Positions 28,378 through 37,304 are shown, numbered from the stretch's first letter. The stretch: 64,000 nt of DNA from CAYFXE01 sp964347035 (GCA_964347035.1 CAYFXE010000005.1:1-64000); one strand, 5' to 3'. Notes: a model not told the origin generated them from the letters alone. Numbers and translations: made by a program.

Positions 28378-29265
28378 ATGAGGCAAGAGCTTTCAGATTT
28401 CCTTAACTTTCTTCGTCATGAAAAAAATGCTTCTCCCCATACGATCGCCAGCTATCGAAGGGATCTTAGCCAGCTGGCCGAGTATCTGGAAGAGAGAAAG
28501 GTCCAGTTAAGAGGCATTGATAATTTCGTCCTTCGGGGATTCTTGGCCAGGCTCCACGAAATGAACAATAAGAAATCCACCATCGCTCGAAAATTAGCCT
28601 CGATACGTTCTTTTTTCCAGTTTTGTCTGAAGAAAAAATGGCTGGAGGATAATCCGGCCAAAGTCGTGTCCACACCTAAGCAGGATAAACATGTGCCCAC
28701 ATTCCTTTCAGAAGAGGAGATGAAACACTTCTTGGACATTCCTCAAAAGCCAGAGAAAGCTCTTGACTTGAGGGATAGAGCTCTTCTTGAACTTTTGTAT
28801 GCAACGGGAATTCGGGTGAGTGAACTTGTGGGGATGGATGTGGATGATGTGAATTTCCTAGAGCGCTTGATCATGGTTCGAGGTAAGGGCAAGAAAGAAA
28901 GGCTGCTTCCGTTCGGGAGCAAAGCAGAGGAGAGTCTTCGTGGATACATCGCGCAAAGAAGCCTCATAAACAAAGGAAACATCGAGGCAACCCCCCTATT
29001 TTTGAACTACAGGGGGAAGAGGCTCACTTCTCGTTCTGTTGAGAGGATTGTGAACAAGTACATCAGGCGCGCCGCTTTGAGAAGAAAAATAAGTCCTCAC
29101 TCGCTTCGCCATTCCTTCGCTTCTCATCTACTGAGTCGAGGGGCGGATTTAAGGGTCATCCAAGAGCTTTTGGGACACGAAAGCCTGGCCACAACTCAAA
29201 AATACACCCATATCGATTTGCGGCAATTGCTGGACGTCTACCGCAAAAGTCATCCCCGCTCTTGA
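28378..29265 (+). CDS. xerC: Tyrosine recombinase XerC/XerD
   Basis: It resolves chromosome dimers at dif. The N-terminal SAM-like domain (LSDFLNFLRHEKNASPHTIA onward) is followed by the catalytic domain: Arg in ATGIRVSEL, Lys in RGKGKKERLLPF, HSLRHSFASHLL, GHESLATTQKYTH with the His and nucleophile Tyr. 295 residues is typical. AAAGGA lies just before the ATG. XerC rather than XerD is chosen from the position after topA; sequence alone does not separate them. Confidence 0.88.
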   Translation: MRQELSDFLNFLRHEKNASPHTIASYRRDLSQLAEYLEERKVQLRGIDNFVLRGFLARLHEMNNKKSTIARKLASIRSFFQFCLKKKWLEDNPAKVVSTPKQDKHVPTFLSEEEMKHFLDIPQKPEKALDLRDRALLELLYATGIRVSELVGMDVDDVNFLERLIMVRGKGKKERLLPFGSKAEESLRGYIAQRSLINKGNIEATPLFLNYRGKRLTSRSVERIVNKYIRRAALRRKISPHSLRHSFASHLLSRGADLRVIQELLGHESLATTQKYTHIDLRQLLDVYRKSHPRS

Positions 29266-29308
29266 AACAGTAACACTGTAACTCAGATAAAACATTTTGG
29301 CATTCCTA

Positions 29309-29392
29309 TGTTATTCCTGCATAAGCAGGAATCCAGTAATAAATAGTATTTTATCAAGATAGATCTGGATTCCTGCTTCCGCGGGAATGACG
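29309..29392. repeat. Inverted-repeat element with CTGGATTCCTGC arms
   Basis: The left arm (29309-29336) reads GTTATTCCTGC..AAGCAGGAATCCAG. The right arm (29365-29392) is its near-complement CTGGATTCCTGC..GCGGGAATGAC. Arms are about 28 bases with three to four mismatches, and each arm is itself partly palindromic. This resembles the widespread short mobile repeat with ATTCCTGC-x-GCAGGAAT palindromes. The remainder of 29266-29619 has no gene. Confidence 0.75.
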
Positions 29393-29619
29393 AATAAGAA
29401 CAGGAACGAAATCTTAAAGGTAGACGAAGAAATATTTTTCTTTTATCTGAGTCCCTGAGTAACTGAACGGAAACTTCGGTTGTCACTGAAATCAGTGTTT
29501 TGTCAATGCTTGTTAACATCTTCTTCTCTGATTTATTATTAACTACTAGAAAATAATAAGGATATGAAATATCAAGTTTGGCCTGAATGTTGCATTCAAG
29601 GAGACGAAAGGAGGTTATC

Positions 29620-29937
29620 ATGAGAGATTTCAAGATGAAAGGCTTGGCATTTGTTGTTGTTCTTGGCTTTGTGTTTTCCTGTGTTTGGGTTGGTCACATC
29701 CAGGCCATGGAGAGCAAGAGCAGCAAGAAGATCAATATCAACACAGCTTCGGTCGAAGAACTCCAGCAGCTGCCCCGCATCGGAGCCCAGGTGGCCCAGA
29801 GGATTGTCGACTACAGGAAAACGCATGGCCGGTTCAACAGGATCGAGGATCTGATGAAGGTCAGAGGAATCGGGGAGAACACTTTCTTGAAACTAAAGAA
29901 CTTGATTACAGTGGGGCAAAAGCCGAAAAACGGTTGA
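29620..29937 (+). CDS. Exported ComEA-like helix-hairpin-helix protein
   Basis: A signal peptide or anchor (VVVLGFVFSCVWVGHIQA, about residues 8-25) is followed by one ComEA-type helix-hairpin-helix pair: NINTASVEELQQLPRIGAQV and FNRIEDLMKVRGIGENTFLK. Such domains bind DNA non-specifically; ComEA proteins do so during DNA uptake. The ATG at 29620 has GGAGG five bases upstream, favoured over an upstream TTG at 29587. At 106 residues it is a minimal ComEA without the long linker domain. Confidence 0.85.
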   Translation: MRDFKMKGLAFVVVLGFVFSCVWVGHIQAMESKSSKKININTASVEELQQLPRIGAQVAQRIVDYRKTHGRFNRIEDLMKVRGIGENTFLKLKNLITVGQKPKNG

Positions 29938-29962
29938 GAGAAGGGGACCTACCCCTTCTCCA

Positions 29963-30589
29963 TCAACTTTCTTCAGTCTTCATGGATGGCTCTGCAAACT
30001 TAGCCAGGAAGGTTTTTAGTTTATTAAGGGCCCGGCCGCGATGACTGACCTTGTTCTTCTCTTCTGGGAGTAGCTCGGCAAAGGTTTTGTCTAACGGCGG
30101 GTAGTAGAAAACAGGATCATACCCAAATCCATGTGTTCCTTTTTTCTCGGGGGCGATGAAGCCTTCGGCGTATTCTTGGAATTCCGTCAGGATTTTGCCT
30201 TTTCGGGAAAGTACAACAGCCGAGACGAATCGGGCTTTTCTTTGTTCAAAAGGAACTCCCTTCATCAGTTTCAGCACCTTCTGAATATTGTTCTCATCTG
30301 TGGCTTGGGAGCCTGAGAATCGGGCCGATAAAACCCCTGGTGCTCCGTTCAAATGCTCTATTTCGAGACCTGAATCTTCGGCCAAAGTCAGATCAGACCA
30401 GCACCGACTGTAGAAAAGGCTTTTGCCTCGGGCATTCTCGATAAAGGTGTGTTTATACTCTGGAAATGCCGCTGTAATCTGGATATCGCTGAGAGAGAAT
30501 ATCTGAAAATTGAACGACGAGAGGAAGTTTTGAATTTCTTTGGCTTTACCGAGATTCGTCGTGGCGACGAGAAGCTTATATTCAGACAA
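29963..30589 (-). CDS. rdgB: XTP/dITP pyrophosphatase (RdgB/HAM1)
   Basis: It removes non-canonical purine triphosphates. Motifs include LLVATTNLGKAKEIQNFL at the N-terminus, LAEDSGLEIEHLNGAPGVLS, the GTHGFGYDPVFYYP segment, and KNKVSHRGRALNKL near the end. 208 residues is typical. The start is TTG at 30589, overlapping the MgtC gene stop by 8 bases, so the two are co-transcribed. Confidence 0.92.
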   Translation of the reverse strand: MSEYKLLVATTNLGKAKEIQNFLSSFNFQIFSLSDIQITAAFPEYKHTFIENARGKSLFYSRCWSDLTLAEDSGLEIEHLNGAPGVLSARFSGSQATDENNIQKVLKLMKGVPFEQRKARFVSAVVLSRKGKILTEFQEYAEGFIAPEKKGTHGFGYDPVFYYPPLDKTFAELLPEEKNKVSHRGRALNKLKTFLAKFAEPSMKTEES

Positions 30590-31229
30590 TCTTAATTTCT
30601 AGAATGTCCTCTAGCTCGAGGAGGCCCTTGTTGAATTTTTGCTCTTTCTCTTGAGTGCACGAAAAGGCGAAATCGGCGATGGACAGATCCTTCTCTTTCT
30701 TGAGGGTAAGTTCTCGAATTCTTATCCCCTCGTGAAGGGCTAATTTTTTGATATGGATCAGGACATCCTTGGAATACTTTGTCTTGAGATGATACCGGTA
30801 GATAGTTTGCCTCACAAACTGGCTTTCGATCTGCCGGAATATGACGAGAGTCAACATGATGATCCCGGTGAAGATGAGGGCGGGGATATAGTGTCCAGCC
30901 CCGATGACAAGGCCCAGTCCCCCTACGGCCCAGATCGTGGCCGCTGTCGTCAAACCCATAACACTTTCTGCGGCTTGTATGATTGTCCCGGCCCCGATAA
31001 ATCCGATGCCTGCAATTACACCTGCAGCGATTCGGGTCAGATCACCGGCGGTTCCCTCCTTTCCTTGAAGAACAAGCATGGAGACAATCATCATCATGGC
31101 TGATCCGACACAGATGAGGATGTTCGTCCTGAAACCGGCGGGCTTGTGGCTTGATTCTCTTTCCAGACCGATCAGTCCCCCGAGGCCGACAGCCAGAAGA
31201 AGTTTTAAGACAATTTCCAGTAAGCTCAT
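30582..31229 (-). CDS. MgtC/SapB family membrane protein
   Basis: Four to five membrane segments are visible, with the MgtC hallmarks GLIGLERESSHKPAGFRTNI and RIAAGVIAGIGFIGAGTI, plus GLTTAATIWAVGGLGLVIG. A C-terminal cytosolic domain (about residues 140-215) resembles an ACT-like fold. MgtC-type proteins affect Mg2+ homeostasis and phosphate balance, but few are true transporters. It overlaps rdgB. Confidence 0.87.
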   Translation of the reverse strand: MSLLEIVLKLLLAVGLGGLIGLERESSHKPAGFRTNILICVGSAMMMIVSMLVLQGKEGTAGDLTRIAAGVIAGIGFIGAGTIIQAAESVMGLTTAATIWAVGGLGLVIGAGHYIPALIFTGIIMLTLVIFRQIESQFVRQTIYRYHLKTKYSKDVLIHIKKLALHEGIRIRELTLKKEKDLSIADFAFSCTQEKEQKFNKGLLELEDILEIKIV

Positions 31230-31304
31230 TGATCTTCCCCAAGACTGAACATGGAGCTAATGTATCATAATTGAAACTTTAAATACAAGAGGAATGCGGC
31301 TGAG

Positions 31305-31649
31305 CTAAATCTCCAGCTCGACCTTTTCTAGGAGAAGTTCGGTCCCGCTCAAAGTCTTCAACTCCCGGGAGGTGCATTTCTCACAGATGAAGACGAAGTC
31401 ATTCTTAACCGCTTCCTGGCCGCATTTTAGGCATTTGGTCTTAAGGGGCACCTCTTCGATCTTCAGTTTCGCGTCCGCAGCTATGGTGTCTTTTTTGTAG
31501 ATATTAAAAGCCGTCATCAAGAATTCAGGAACCACTCCCGAGAGGACGCCGACTTGAAGTTTAACCAGAGTGATCTTATTGGCCTTTTTTTCCTTGGCCT
31601 TTTCCTCGAGAATCTCGAAAAGGTTGGCGACGATAGAGAGTTCATGCAT
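31305..31649 (-). CDS. hypA: Hydrogenase nickel-incorporation protein HypA
   Basis: HypA delivers Ni2+ to the [NiFe]-hydrogenase large subunit. The start MHELSIV supplies the Ni-binding Met-His-Glu. Two CxxC pairs (CLKCG, CEKC) form the zinc site. An upstream in-frame start at 31700 would bury MHE internally, so 31649 is used. It overlaps hypB by 8 bases. HypC, D, E and F are not in this window. Confidence 0.92.
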   Translation of the reverse strand: MHELSIVANLFEILEEKAKEKKANKITLVKLQVGVLSGVVPEFLMTAFNIYKKDTIAADAKLKIEEVPLKTKCLKCGQEAVKNDFVFICEKCTSRELKTLSGTELLLEKVELEI

Positions 31650-32313
31650 TCTGTTTTCGTAATTTGAGGAGGGAAGAAATAAAATAATCTGCCAACTCAT
31701 CTATCCCTATGCCTTGAAGGGCAGAGGTGATGTAAATCTTAAGCTTCGGGTTGATATCCAAGGCCTCCTGTTTCGCTCGTTCGACATCAAAAGGAAGAAG
31801 TGAGACAAGGTCGGCCTTGGTGAGGATAAGACAATCGGCTGTAGAGAAGGCCTTAGGGTATTTTTTGGGCTTGTCATCCCCTTCGGGAGTAGAAAGAAGG
31901 ACACATCTGAGAGTCTCACCCAGATCATAACTTGCCGGACAGACAAGGTTTCCGACGTTTTCGATGAACAGGAAATCCAGATCTGGAGGGATTTCAGAGA
32001 ATATCTTTCCTACCATCTTGGCTTCGAGATGACAGGCGCCCCCGGTGATAATCTGCCAGGCCGGGATTCCTTTGGCTCTGATTCTTTCAGCATCCCTCTC
32101 AGTCTCGATATCCCCCTCGATAACAGCCATCTTGTAGTCAGGTTTCAGGCTTTCTGCCATCCGTTCAAGAAGGGTGGTTTTTCCTGCCCCAGGAGAGCTG
32201 AGAAGATTTATGGTTAAAATGCCCCTCTGCGTCAGTTCCTTCCGAATGTCTGCGGCAATTTTCTTGTTAGACCCGAGGAGCTCCTCTAAGACCAGTATTT
32301 CCTTCTTCGGCAT
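31642..32313 (-). CDS. hypB: Hydrogenase maturation GTPase HypB
   Basis: A SIMIBI GTPase that drives nickel insertion. The P-loop SSPGAGKTTLLERM is near residue 40. AVIEGDIETERDAERIRA, GGACHLEAKMV (metal-site Cys-His), FIENVGNLVCPASYDLGE and LTKADLV follow in the expected order. No histidine-rich N-terminal nickel store is present. Twelve bases separate it from the upstream sensor kinase, so regulator-kinase-hypB-hypA look like one transcript. Confidence 0.94.
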   Translation of the reverse strand: MPKKEILVLEELLGSNKKIAADIRKELTQRGILTINLLSSPGAGKTTLLERMAESLKPDYKMAVIEGDIETERDAERIRAKGIPAWQIITGGACHLEAKMVGKIFSEIPPDLDFLFIENVGNLVCPASYDLGETLRCVLLSTPEGDDKPKKYPKAFSTADCLILTKADLVSLLPFDVERAKQEALDINPKLKIYITSALQGIGIDELADYFISSLLKLRKQNA

Positions 32314-32324
32314 TTCTTTACCTT

Positions 32325-33944
32325 CTATTTACTATTTTTACGAGGGCGCTTTATGGGCAGTGTGACTCGGAATGTGCTCCCTTTTCCCAGCTCACTTTGA
32401 ACTTTAAGGCTGCCATGATGGGCTTCAACTATTTCTTTCACGATGGTTAATCCAAGCCCTGTCCCTTTAATTTCATATGATCTAGCATTTGGAGCTCGGT
32501 AAAATTCATCAAAAATTTTTGCCAGGTCTTCTGTAGCGATCCCGATGCCCTTATCTGACAATTCTATTTCGATAAAATCTCTTTTCTGTTTTGCGGATAC
32601 TTTGATCTCATTTTTCCCGTTCGTGTATTTTACAGCATTTGTTAACAAATTGGCGAATGTTTCATAAAGCGCCTTTCGATCAGCCCACACTAGGGGGAGA
32701 TCGGAGGGAATCTGAACATCTATCACGATATTTTTCTTTTGGGCCTGGTTTTTTATGTCATCAATAGCCTTTTGGATAATGTCGGTCAAATTAATGAGCT
32801 CCATATCATAAACAGCTCTAGTGGATTTGCGATAAGAAAGCAATAAAATATCATCAAGCAACTCCAACATCATGGAGCTTCTTCTCTCAGCTGTCTTTAA
32901 TAAATCCTTTTGTTGTTCGTTCAGCTCAGAATAGTATTCTCCCAGAGCTAGCTTCATGCAGCTTTGAATAATAGCAAGATGGGAGCGGGATCCGTGCTCC
33001 ATCCTTCTCATGAATTCAGATTTCATGCTGTCGAGATGGAGAAGTTTTGTGTTTGCAATATTCAGTTCTTCATTTTTCTTTCTTAGCTTCTCGGTCGCTT
33101 TTTTCACCTCATTTTTTAACTTCAAATTCCACTGTTCGATCTCTTCACGGGAATTCTTTAATTCGTCGGTCATCCTATCAAAAGATCTGCTCATTTCTCC
33201 TATCTCGTTTGACGGGTAGACTCCGATTTGATAATTGAGGTTTCCCTTAGCTATTTTTCGAGTCCCCTCAATCACCTTGCGGATCGGAGTATTAATAAAA
33301 AAGAAGATAAATAGGCCGATGCCTGCAGATATAGTGAGGAATGTGAATAAAAAGTAGATCAGGATTTGTTTTCGGCTTGTTGCTATCTGCCTGTCAAAGC
33401 GAGCTAGAGAAATCAAGATATCCATTATCCCTAAAACATTTTTATCCTGAGGATGAAAATGACAGGCACTATTGTAACACCTAGGTTCATTATAGATGGG
33501 ATTAATAATGCCGAGTACTCTGTGCCCTTGTTCTAACTTAAAAATCCTGGTCATGTCTGGGGTGGATAGTTTTTTCTTTGGCTCTCTATCGATATGACAT
33601 GAGTAGCACGCTTCTGCCTTTCTATCGATAATTTTTCCGAGTTCTTCCCTAGAACTAGCCGCAATTATTTTTCCTTCTTTATCGAATATCCTTATGTGTT
33701 CAATTCCTTGTTGTTTTCCAACGTCCTCTAATGTTTTCTGAATATGATCGCTTTTAGCAGTCAACATTTCATATCTGATGCTTCTTTCGATGGTTTGGCT
33801 GAGTCGGACAGCATTCTGTTGCATTTCTTCGATCAGATATTTTTTCTGGATGTTTATATTTATGTAAAAAAAGAGACTTATAGTTACCACTAAAATGATA
33901 CCTATATAAAAAATTAATTTTACGGCCAAGCTCTTACGAAACAT
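32325..33944 (-). CDS. Membrane sensor histidine kinase with c-type haem motifs
   Basis: A membrane segment (about residues 9-30), a periplasmic domain to about 185, a second membrane segment (about 187-208), HAMP, coiled coil, HisKA and HATPase domains. The periplasmic domain carries CYSCH (Cys113, Cys116, His117) and CYNSACH (Cys156, Cys161, His162), suggesting one or two covalently bound haems for redox or gas sensing. The phospho-acceptor site reads MEHGSRSHLAII, keeping His but replacing the usual ELRTPL. ATP-site motifs DKGIGIATEDL and GTGLGLTIV are intact. It is encoded between a receiver-only regulator and hypBA, so it probably senses redox state for hydrogenase metabolism. Confidence 0.85.
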   Translation of the reverse strand: MFRKSLAVKLIFYIGIILVVTISLFFYININIQKKYLIEEMQQNAVRLSQTIERSIRYEMLTAKSDHIQKTLEDVGKQQGIEHIRIFDKEGKIIAASSREELGKIIDRKAEACYSCHIDREPKKKLSTPDMTRIFKLEQGHRVLGIINPIYNEPRCYNSACHFHPQDKNVLGIMDILISLARFDRQIATSRKQILIYFLFTFLTISAGIGLFIFFFINTPIRKVIEGTRKIAKGNLNYQIGVYPSNEIGEMSRSFDRMTDELKNSREEIEQWNLKLKNEVKKATEKLRKKNEELNIANTKLLHLDSMKSEFMRRMEHGSRSHLAIIQSCMKLALGEYYSELNEQQKDLLKTAERRSSMMLELLDDILLLSYRKSTRAVYDMELINLTDIIQKAIDDIKNQAQKKNIVIDVQIPSDLPLVWADRKALYETFANLLTNAVKYTNGKNEIKVSAKQKRDFIEIELSDKGIGIATEDLAKIFDEFYRAPNARSYEIKGTGLGLTIVKEIVEAHHGSLKVQSELGKGSTFRVTLPIKRPRKNSK

Positions 33945-34016
33945 AATATTGCGGCATATTTTATTTAACAGGTTTTTCTATCGCAGTTTGCTACGTTTGC
34001 ATATAACGAGGAAAGG

Positions 34017-34430
34017 TTATATCTTTAGCAGTTTTTCAATCCGGCTCAATAGGTCATCTGATTGGACTGGCTTGTCAATGTAGTCATCAGGACCTCTGAG
34101 GCCTTGTTCACCCGGTCCAAAATCAAATCTTGAACCCGAGATTTCTTTCACAGCCGAAACAAAAATAATCGGTATTTCTCTGAATTTTTCGTACTCCTTG
34201 GAAGTTTTAATATCATGACATAAAGAATAGCCATCAAATAGACTATCCATCATGATATCAAGAAGAATTAAGTCTGGCTTCTCCGAAACGAGCTTCTCTT
34301 TGCCTTCTTGAGCATTCTTGGCGGTTATGACATTGTAAGGTTCTGATTTTAACATCATAGACACCACTTTCAAAAAATCAGGATCGTCATCGATAACTAA
34401 AATCTTTGATCCTTTGTTAATTATTTCCAT
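34017..34430 (-). CDS. Receiver-only response regulator
   Basis: A single REC domain of 137 residues: acidic pair in LVIDDDPDFLK, phospho-acceptor Asp in LILLDIMMDSLFDG, and conserved Lys in YIDKPVQ. There is no output domain. AAAGGAGG lies eight bases before the ATG. It heads the leftward regulator-kinase-hypB-hypA group and probably pairs with the adjacent haem-type kinase. How the signal leaves this stand-alone receiver is not evident. Confidence 0.9.
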   Translation of the reverse strand: MEIINKGSKILVIDDDPDFLKVVSMMLKSEPYNVITAKNAQEGKEKLVSEKPDLILLDIMMDSLFDGYSLCHDIKTSKEYEKFREIPIIFVSAVKEISGSRFDFGPGEQGLRGPDDYIDKPVQSDDLLSRIEKLLKI

Positions 34431-34566
34431 TCAGTTTTCCTCCTTTCTTGATGGGAATGATTTTTTATTATTTCACTACTGTTTCATATCAAATAGATAT
34501 GATCTATTTTTACGATAAATAATATATTATTAATAACTTACAATGTCAAATTTAATAAAAGGCTCC

Positions 34567-34595
34567 TTGACAATACCATTTTAAATTGCTTTAAT
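34567..34595 (+). promoter_or_regulatory. Candidate sigma70-type promoter for the Qmo/Hdr/Nuo cluster
   Basis: TTGACA (34567-34572), a 17-base spacer, and TTTAAT (34590-34595) match vegetative promoter spacing. This would give a leader of about 195 bases before the gene at 34798. In the leader, GCGGTC and GACCGC can pair ahead of a T-rich tract (about 34607-34660), a weak possible attenuator. The 367-base region is otherwise non-coding, AT-rich and divergent. Confidence 0.5.
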
Positions 34596-34797
34596 ATTTG
34601 TCTCGCGCGGTCCGATCATAAATAATACTTCTTTAGACCGCCTATTATTTTTTTATTTTCGATCGATGCTCTTATCCAAAGAGAAAATCATAGACAAAAC
34701 TGACACTCCTCCCTATATTCTTTCCAAGACAATAAGCACTTTGGGAAATGTATTATAAACTGAAAACCGAGGACTTCTTTAGTGAAATGGTGTAAGC

Positions 34798-36012
34798 ATG
34801 GAAAAAAACGTTAGTGACCCCACTTTGGCGGCCGAGGTCCGAAAGTATGGTAATTTCGATCCCAATGCCTGTTACCAATGCGGAAGTTGCACGGTTTCCT
34901 GTGACTTAGCAAAGAATTCGGCTTCCTTTCCGCGAAGAATAATGCAATATGTCCTGTTCGGTTTGAAAGATAAGTTGCTGAGCAGTCTAGAGCCGTGGCT
35001 ATGCTACTATTGCGGCGATTGTTCTACGGCTTGTCCGAGAGAAACTGAGCCTGGGGAAGCTATGATGAGTCTCCGACGCTATCTCACAGGACAGTATGAC
35101 TGGACGGGCACCTCTCGAAAGCTCTACCGGTCAAAGGCATGGCAAATTGCAGCTCTAATTCTTTCGGGCGCTTTCATGGCCTTCCTGATAGCTCTTTTTC
35201 ATGGACCGATCGTAACCGACAGAGTTGAGCTCAACACATTCGCCCCCGCCCATACAGTACATTTGTTCGATATAACCGTGGCTTCTTTAGTCTTGTTAAT
35301 CCTATTCGCAAACGCATTTCGTATGTACTGGCTCACCATGCACCCGGGGACCAGCTTCAGAATACCCGATATCATACGAGGTTTTATAAAGGATGGCTTT
35401 GGGTACACTTTTCAAAATGGCGAGAAGTTAAGGATACCTCTTTTTATATTCCTTATAGAAGCAAAGACAATAGTCGTCCACGCACTCACTCAGAAGTTGT
35501 TTCTGAGCTGTAAAGACAACAAGAGTCGATGGATGAAGCACTTCTTGATTGTGGCAGGATACCTGATAATGTTTGCTTTAGTGGTTGTCTTCCTGGAGTG
35601 GTTTCAGACAGACAATATCTATCCAATTTACCATCCTCAGAGATGGGTGGGTTATTTCGCTGCCGCAGTTCTTATCTATTTCACAGCGGAGATCATAGTC
35701 GGTCGCATCAGGAAGCGTGAACAAATTCATAAGTTTTCCGACCTGATGGACTGGATGTTTCCGATACTGTTGTTGTTGATGGCGGTGACAGGTATCTTTG
35801 TCCACATATTCAGATACATGGGACTGCCACTGGCCACATATTATTCCTATGTAGTCCACCTGATAGTAGCGTTTTTATGGTTGGTTGTCATCGTGCCTTT
35901 CGGCAAATGGACACACCTGTTGTATCGCACCTTGGCAATCTATTATCACACGGTTAAAGAAAAGGCCCTGCAACAGCAGGTGCCTGAAGAGGCAGTGTTG
36001 GAAAATGCATAA
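34798..36012 (+). CDS. QmoC-like membrane subunit: HdrC ferredoxin fused to NarI-type cytochrome b
   Basis: The N-terminus holds two HdrC-type [4Fe-4S] motifs: Cys25, 28, 31, 35 (CYQCGSCTVSC) and Cys69, 72, 75, 79 (CYYCGDCSTACP). From about residue 110 the protein has five to six membrane segments with several histidines (HTVHLFDI, HIFRYMG, YVVHLIVA) suited to b-haem binding, as in NarI/HdrE. This layout is that of QmoC, which exchanges electrons between the quinone pool and soluble Hdr-like flavoproteins. It is the first gene of the rightward cluster and the only membrane subunit in it. Its stop overlaps the next start by 8 bases. Confidence 0.85.
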   Translation: MEKNVSDPTLAAEVRKYGNFDPNACYQCGSCTVSCDLAKNSASFPRRIMQYVLFGLKDKLLSSLEPWLCYYCGDCSTACPRETEPGEAMMSLRRYLTGQYDWTGTSRKLYRSKAWQIAALILSGAFMAFLIALFHGPIVTDRVELNTFAPAHTVHLFDITVASLVLLILFANAFRMYWLTMHPGTSFRIPDIIRGFIKDGFGYTFQNGEKLRIPLFIFLIEAKTIVVHALTQKLFLSCKDNKSRWMKHFLIVAGYLIMFALVVVFLEWFQTDNIYPIYHPQRWVGYFAAAVLIYFTAEIIVGRIRKREQIHKFSDLMDWMFPILLLLMAVTGIFVHIFRYMGLPLATYYSYVVHLIVAFLWLVVIVPFGKWTHLLYRTLAIYYHTVKEKALQQQVPEEAVLENA

Positions 36013-36892
36013 TAACAAAACAGAAAACGGAAAGATTGGTGCCGCCATGGTTTTGGGCGGTGGGATCGGTGGAATGCAGGCAGCACTCGATCTAGCGGAA
36101 TCCGGAATAAAGGTTTATCTGGTTGATCAGAAACCTTCTATCGGTGGAGTGATGGCCCAGCTTGATAAGACTTTTCCCACCAATGATTGTGCCATGTGTA
36201 CTATGGCGCCCAGATTGGTTGAAATCGGCAGACATAAAGATATAGAAGTAATTACACTAGCTGAGGTAGAAAAAATAACAGGGAATGCTGGGAACTTTAA
36301 AATAGAAATAAGAAAGCGACCTCGGTTTATAGATGAAGAAAAGTGCACAGGCTGTGGTACCTGTGTCACGAATTGTCCAGTCCAAAACATCATCTACGTT
36401 ACACCAGAAAAAGATAAAATAGATATTTCTGTTAAAGATATGGAAATCGTGCAGAATATCATTAAAGATTTTGAAATATCGGAAAGGTCTTTAGTCCCCA
36501 TCCTGCAGAAAGCTAATGATACTTATAATTATTTGCCAGAAACGATCTTAAAATATATCGCCGATCAATTGAATTTGCCGTTAAGTGTGGTGTGCCGAAT
36601 TGCGACTTTTTACAATGCTTTCAGCCTAGAGCCCAGAGGTAAACATATCATAACAATCTGTCTGGGAACGGCTTGCCATGTGAAAGGTGGCGAGAGAATT
36701 ACCGAAACATTTGAAGGTGAACTCGGGATAAAAAGAGGATCAACAACAAAAGATATGCTTTTTACTCTCGAGGCCGTTCGTTGCATCGGATGTTGTGGGC
36801 TGGCTCCGGTGTTAAAAGTCGGTGAAGAGATACATGGTCAGATGAACAAGAAAAGAGTCCCAGAATTGTTGAATTTTTATCAAAGTGCTTAA
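36005..36892 (+). CDS. Fusion of the HdrA N-terminal half with a NuoE-type [2Fe-2S] domain
   Basis: Residues 12-125 match the first half of the HdrA flavin domain: dinucleotide motif LGGGIGGMQAALDLAESG, then PSIGGVMAQLDKTFPTNDCA with CAMC, and a [4Fe-4S] motif at Cys114, 117, 120, 124. At about residue 130 the HdrA sequence stops. A NuoE/24-kDa domain follows, with ligands Cys219, 224 (CLGTAC) and Cys260, 264 (CIGCC). The missing HdrA remainder appears in the 1087-residue protein two genes downstream of the next gene. The 295-residue frame is unbroken and the domain junction is smooth, so this looks like a real fusion. It overlaps the membrane-subunit gene by 8 bases. Confidence 0.85.
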   Translation: MHNNKTENGKIGAAMVLGGGIGGMQAALDLAESGIKVYLVDQKPSIGGVMAQLDKTFPTNDCAMCTMAPRLVEIGRHKDIEVITLAEVEKITGNAGNFKIEIRKRPRFIDEEKCTGCGTCVTNCPVQNIIYVTPEKDKIDISVKDMEIVQNIIKDFEISERSLVPILQKANDTYNYLPETILKYIADQLNLPLSVVCRIATFYNAFSLEPRGKHIITICLGTACHVKGGERITETFEGELGIKRGSTTKDMLFTLEAVRCIGCCGLAPVLKVGEEIHGQMNKKRVPELLNFYQSA

Positions 36893-36920
36893 GGATAATC
36901 ATTTTTAACGGGTAAAAACA

Positions 36921-37304
36921 ATGCCAAAATTGAAAATTGAAGATTTAGACAAGATTAGTCAGAGGGTCAGGAAGACGGTTCTTCTGAGGGAAGGGGCTGG
37001 AAAGGCAAAAATCACCGTCCATATGGGGACCTGCGGAATCGCTGCTGGAGCAAGGAAAATTATGAGCACGTTAATGGAAGAAGTTGAGAAGAATAAACTA
37101 GATGATGTTATCCTTACAAACTCAGGTTGTGCAGGATTATGTAGCAAAGAGCCAATGATAACAGTGGAATTAAAAGACGAAGCACCAATCAAATACGTCG
37201 ATTTGACGCCTGAAAAAGTGCGGAGAATATTAACAGAACATGTTATGGGTGGAAAAATTGTTGAAGAATTTGCCCTGGCCAGAGGCAGCGAGAGGATGTC
37301 CTGA
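36921..37304 (+). CDS. HndB-like thioredoxin-fold [2Fe-2S] protein
   Basis: A 127-residue protein with GTCGIAAGARKI and NSGCAGLCSKEP, the cysteine pattern of the HndB subunit of NAD(P)-linked hydrogenases and of related small ferredoxins. It probably passes electrons between the NuoE and NuoF modules. It lies 28 bases after the HdrA-NuoE gene and 75 bases before the NuoF fusion, the usual place for HndB in hnd/hyd operons. Confidence 0.82.
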   Translation: MPKLKIEDLDKISQRVRKTVLLREGAGKAKITVHMGTCGIAAGARKIMSTLMEEVEKNKLDDVILTNSGCAGLCSKEPMITVELKDEAPIKYVDLTPEKVRRILTEHVMGGKIVEEFALARGSERMS

